From Syntrophaceae bacterium UBA3084 (lineage in GTDB: Bacteria > Desulfobacterota > Syntrophia > Syntrophales > UBA6807), in NCBI GenBank assembly GCA_002367335.1, contig DFBI01000075.1:1-7624 (forward strand): DNA of 7,624 nucleotides, in the 5' to 3' direction. How positions within the stretch are numbered: position 1 is the stretch's first letter; each line of letters starts with the position of its first letter. The translations under genes and the position numbers were made by a program. Below the pieces are notes generated by a model. It searched no databases, was not told the origin of the DNA, and saw only the letters and a list, made by a program, of their open reading frames with translations. Of this stretch, positions 5,608-7,624 are shown piece after piece.

Positions 5608-7624
5608 AATCAGGGGAAGATTCCTACGATATTTCGAAGGAAAGGGTCATACCATTGTAGCAAGCTCTGAACTTGTACCAAAAGAAGATCCTACACTTCT
5701 TTTTACTAATGCGGGCATGGTCCAGTTCAAGAACCTGTTCCTGGGGTTGGAAGATAGAGGATATACCAGAGCTGCTTCCTCGCAGAAGTGTGTTCGTGCG
5801 GGTGGAAAACATAACGATCTGGAGAATGTGGGGGTTACTGCACGTCATCATACCTTCTTCGAGATGTTAGGTAATTTTTCCTTTGGTGATTATTTCAAGG
5901 ATGAGGCTATAGCCTGGGGATGGGAATTTCTCACGGAGATAATGGGCCTTCCTGAAGAAAAGCTGATAATTACCATTTATAAGGATGATGATGAGGCCTT
6001 TGAGATATGGAATAAAAAGATGGGCATACCGGCGGAGCGTATTGTTCGTCTGGGCGAAAAAGACAATTTCTGGATGATGGGCGAGACAGGCCCTTGTGGC
6101 CCCTGTTCGGAAATCATCTATGATCAGGGTAAAGAAGTCGGGTGCGGCAGACCGGAATGTAATGTGGAGTGCGAGTGTGACCGGCATCTTGAGCTGTGGA
6201 ATCTCGTTTTTACCCAGTTTAATCGTGACGAATTCGGTAAATTAACCCCTCTACCGAAACCTAACATAGATACGGGTATGGGTCTGGAGCGGCTCGCGGC
6301 GGTAATGCAAGGCGTTCAAAGTAACTATGACAGTGATTTATTTAAAGAGATAATTGAGCATATCGAAGCAGCGTCAGGCAAAAAATACAAGGATAATGAA
6401 GATGACGATATTTCCATAAAAGTCATTGCGGACCACAGCAGAGCAGTTACGTTTCTAATCAGTGATGGCGTTCTTCCGAGTAATGAGGGGAGGGGTTATG
6501 TACTCAGGAGGATACTGAGAAGGGCTGCGCGCCATGGTAAACTCCTTGGTATGAACAAACCCTTTTTACATGACATTGTCCCTGTCGTTATTGAAAAGAT
6601 GAAAGATGCCTATCCTGAACTTTTAGATAAGGAATCATATGTCAGGAAGATAGTTGTCAATGAAGAACAACGCTTTATGGAAACTCTTGATGCCGGCTTA
6701 AAAATATTGAATGATGAGATGGAGGTCCTCAAAGAGAAAGGGGAGAAAACAGTTCCCGGTGAAGTTGTTTTCAAGCTTTATGACACATTTGGTTTTCCCA
6801 CGGATCTGACGGCCGAGGCTGTCCGAATCCAGGATATGACTGTTGACATGGAAGGTTTTGAAAAGGCCATGGAGGCCCAGCGTGAAAAGGCAAGAGAATC
6901 ATGGAAGGGAAGCGGCGGAGAAAAGATTTCCGATGTTTATCTGCAACTTTCGACAAAGGGAATTTCGAACGATTTTGTTGGCTATGAAGGAGTTACTGAG
7001 GCCACATCACGCATTACAGCCATTCTGAAAAATGATGAAGAGGTTAAAGCCCTTTCAGAAGGTGAGAACGGTGAAATCTTTGTAGAACATACCCCATTCT
7101 ATGGTGAGGTGGGAGGACAGGTTGGAGATACAGGTGTTATAGAATCGGGATCGTCTCTCTTTGACGTATGGGATACTCAGAAACCCCTTGATGATTTATT
7201 TACCCATATTGGAAAACTTAAAAAGGGCCAGCTCAATGTTGGTGATACAGTGGTTCTTAAGGTTGATAAATTGGCAAGAAGAGCCATAGAGGCGCATCAT
7301 TCCGGTACACATATCCTGCAGGCAGCGTTGAAAAAGGTTTTGGGTGATCATATTAAACAGTCAGGTTCCTTTGTTAATCCGAAGAGACTTCGATTTGACT
7401 TTACCCATTTTTCCAGGATTGAAGATGAAGAAATGGAGGAAGTGGAAAAAATTGCCAATGAATACATCAGACAGAATGCTCCGGTTATGACTACGGTGCT
7501 TCCCAAAGAAGAGGCAATAAGAACGGGAGCAACAGCAGTCTTTGATGAAAAATATGGCGATGATGTGAGACTTGTCAAGATGGGTAATTTCAGCATGGAA
7601 TTGTGCGGTGGTACCCACGTGACA
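5594..7624 (+). CDS. alaS: Alanyl-tRNA synthetase, N-terminal 677 residues (runs off the window)
   Basis: Class II synthetase that charges tRNA-Ala and hydrolyses mischarged Ser/Gly-tRNA-Ala. The frame is open and uninterrupted from ATG 5594 to the last base. Full-length AlaRS is about 870-880 aa, so the end of the editing region and the C-Ala domain lie outside. Catalytic domain: FTNAGM, RAGGKHNDLENVG (from R68), HHTFFEMLGNFSFGDYF (85-101, motif 2 region) and motif 3 GMGLER (228-233). A Cys-rich insert CGRPECNVECECDR precedes LELWNLVF. The tRNA-recognition region has PSNEGRGYVLRR and LYDTFGFPTDLT. The editing site shows H569-SGT-H573 and C671-GGT-H675, the expected zinc ligands. The start overlaps recX by 14 bases, implying coupled translation. 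Synteny with recA-recX is common in this group. Confidence 0.97.
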   Translation, partial: MTGDEIRGRFLRYFEGKGHTIVASSELVPKEDPTLLFTNAGMVQFKNLFLGLEDRGYTRAASSQKCVRAGGKHNDLENVGVTARHHTFFEMLGNFSFGDYFKDEAIAWGWEFLTEIMGLPEEKLIITIYKDDDEAFEIWNKKMGIPAERIVRLGEKDNFWMMGETGPCGPCSEIIYDQGKEVGCGRPECNVECECDRHLELWNLVFTQFNRDEFGKLTPLPKPNIDTGMGLERLAAVMQGVQSNYDSDLFKEIIEHIEAASGKKYKDNEDDDISIKVIADHSRAVTFLISDGVLPSNEGRGYVLRRILRRAARHGKLLGMNKPFLHDIVPVVIEKMKDAYPELLDKESYVRKIVVNEEQRFMETLDAGLKILNDEMEVLKEKGEKTVPGEVVFKLYDTFGFPTDLTAEAVRIQDMTVDMEGFEKAMEAQREKARESWKGSGGEKISDVYLQLSTKGISNDFVGYEGVTEATSRITAILKNDEEVKALSEGENGEIFVEHTPFYGEVGGQVGDTGVIESGSSLFDVWDTQKPLDDLFTHIGKLKKGQLNVGDTVVLKVDKLARRAIEAHHSGTHILQAALKKVLGDHIKQSGSFVNPKRLRFDFTHFSRIEDEEMEEVEKIANEYIRQNAPVMTTVLPKEEAIRTGATAVFDEKYGDDVRLVKMGNFSMELCGGTHVT

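Noticed and set aside
7295..7312. AlaRS editing motif reads HHSGTH rather than the E. coli NHSATH
   Set aside because: The zinc-binding and catalytic positions (H569, T572, H573) are kept, so I treat it as ordinary family variation.

Overview
The window is a stretch of bacterial housekeeping chromosome with moderate G+C and all genes on the + strand. The order pgpA-cinA-thpR-recA-recX-alaS, the Cys-rich AlaRS insert and the FucO/DhaT-like iron alcohol dehydrogenase suggest an anaerobic member of the Desulfobacterota (former Deltaproteobacteria). That placement rests on gene order and protein character as I remember them, not on a search.

Layout. 56-1225 is a complete iron-dependent alcohol dehydrogenase with a strong Shine-Dalgarno. 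1226-1449 is non-coding and holds a weak hairpin, a candidate promoter and a hairpin-rich leader. pgpA (phosphatidylglycerophosphatase A) follows, probably from a CTG codon at 1450. A gap with degenerate 7-bp tandem repeats leads into cinA (TTG start at 2010), which overlaps thpR by one base (TAATG). The thpR-recA gap (3839-4078) holds a second 7-bp repeat array and a 143-bp MITE-like element (3908-4050) with 17-bp terminal inverted repeats and a 5-bp flanking duplication. recA, recX (1-bp overlap) and alaS (14-bp overlap) form a tightly coupled block. alaS is open to the right edge and lacks its C-terminal part.

How the genes relate. CinA (pyridine-nucleotide salvage) and ThpR (RNA 2',3'-cyclic phosphodiesterase) are translationally coupled. 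RecA and its modulator RecX are coupled, and alaS is translated from within the end of recX. PgpA makes phosphatidylglycerol. The alcohol dehydrogenase looks like a separate unit.

I see no undescribed multi-gene system. The items most worth a second look are non-coding: the MITE-like insertion that now forms most of the recA upstream region, the two 7-bp repeat arrays of one family in opposite orientations, the structured pgpA leader with a probable non-AUG start, and a run of nine G's early in recA.
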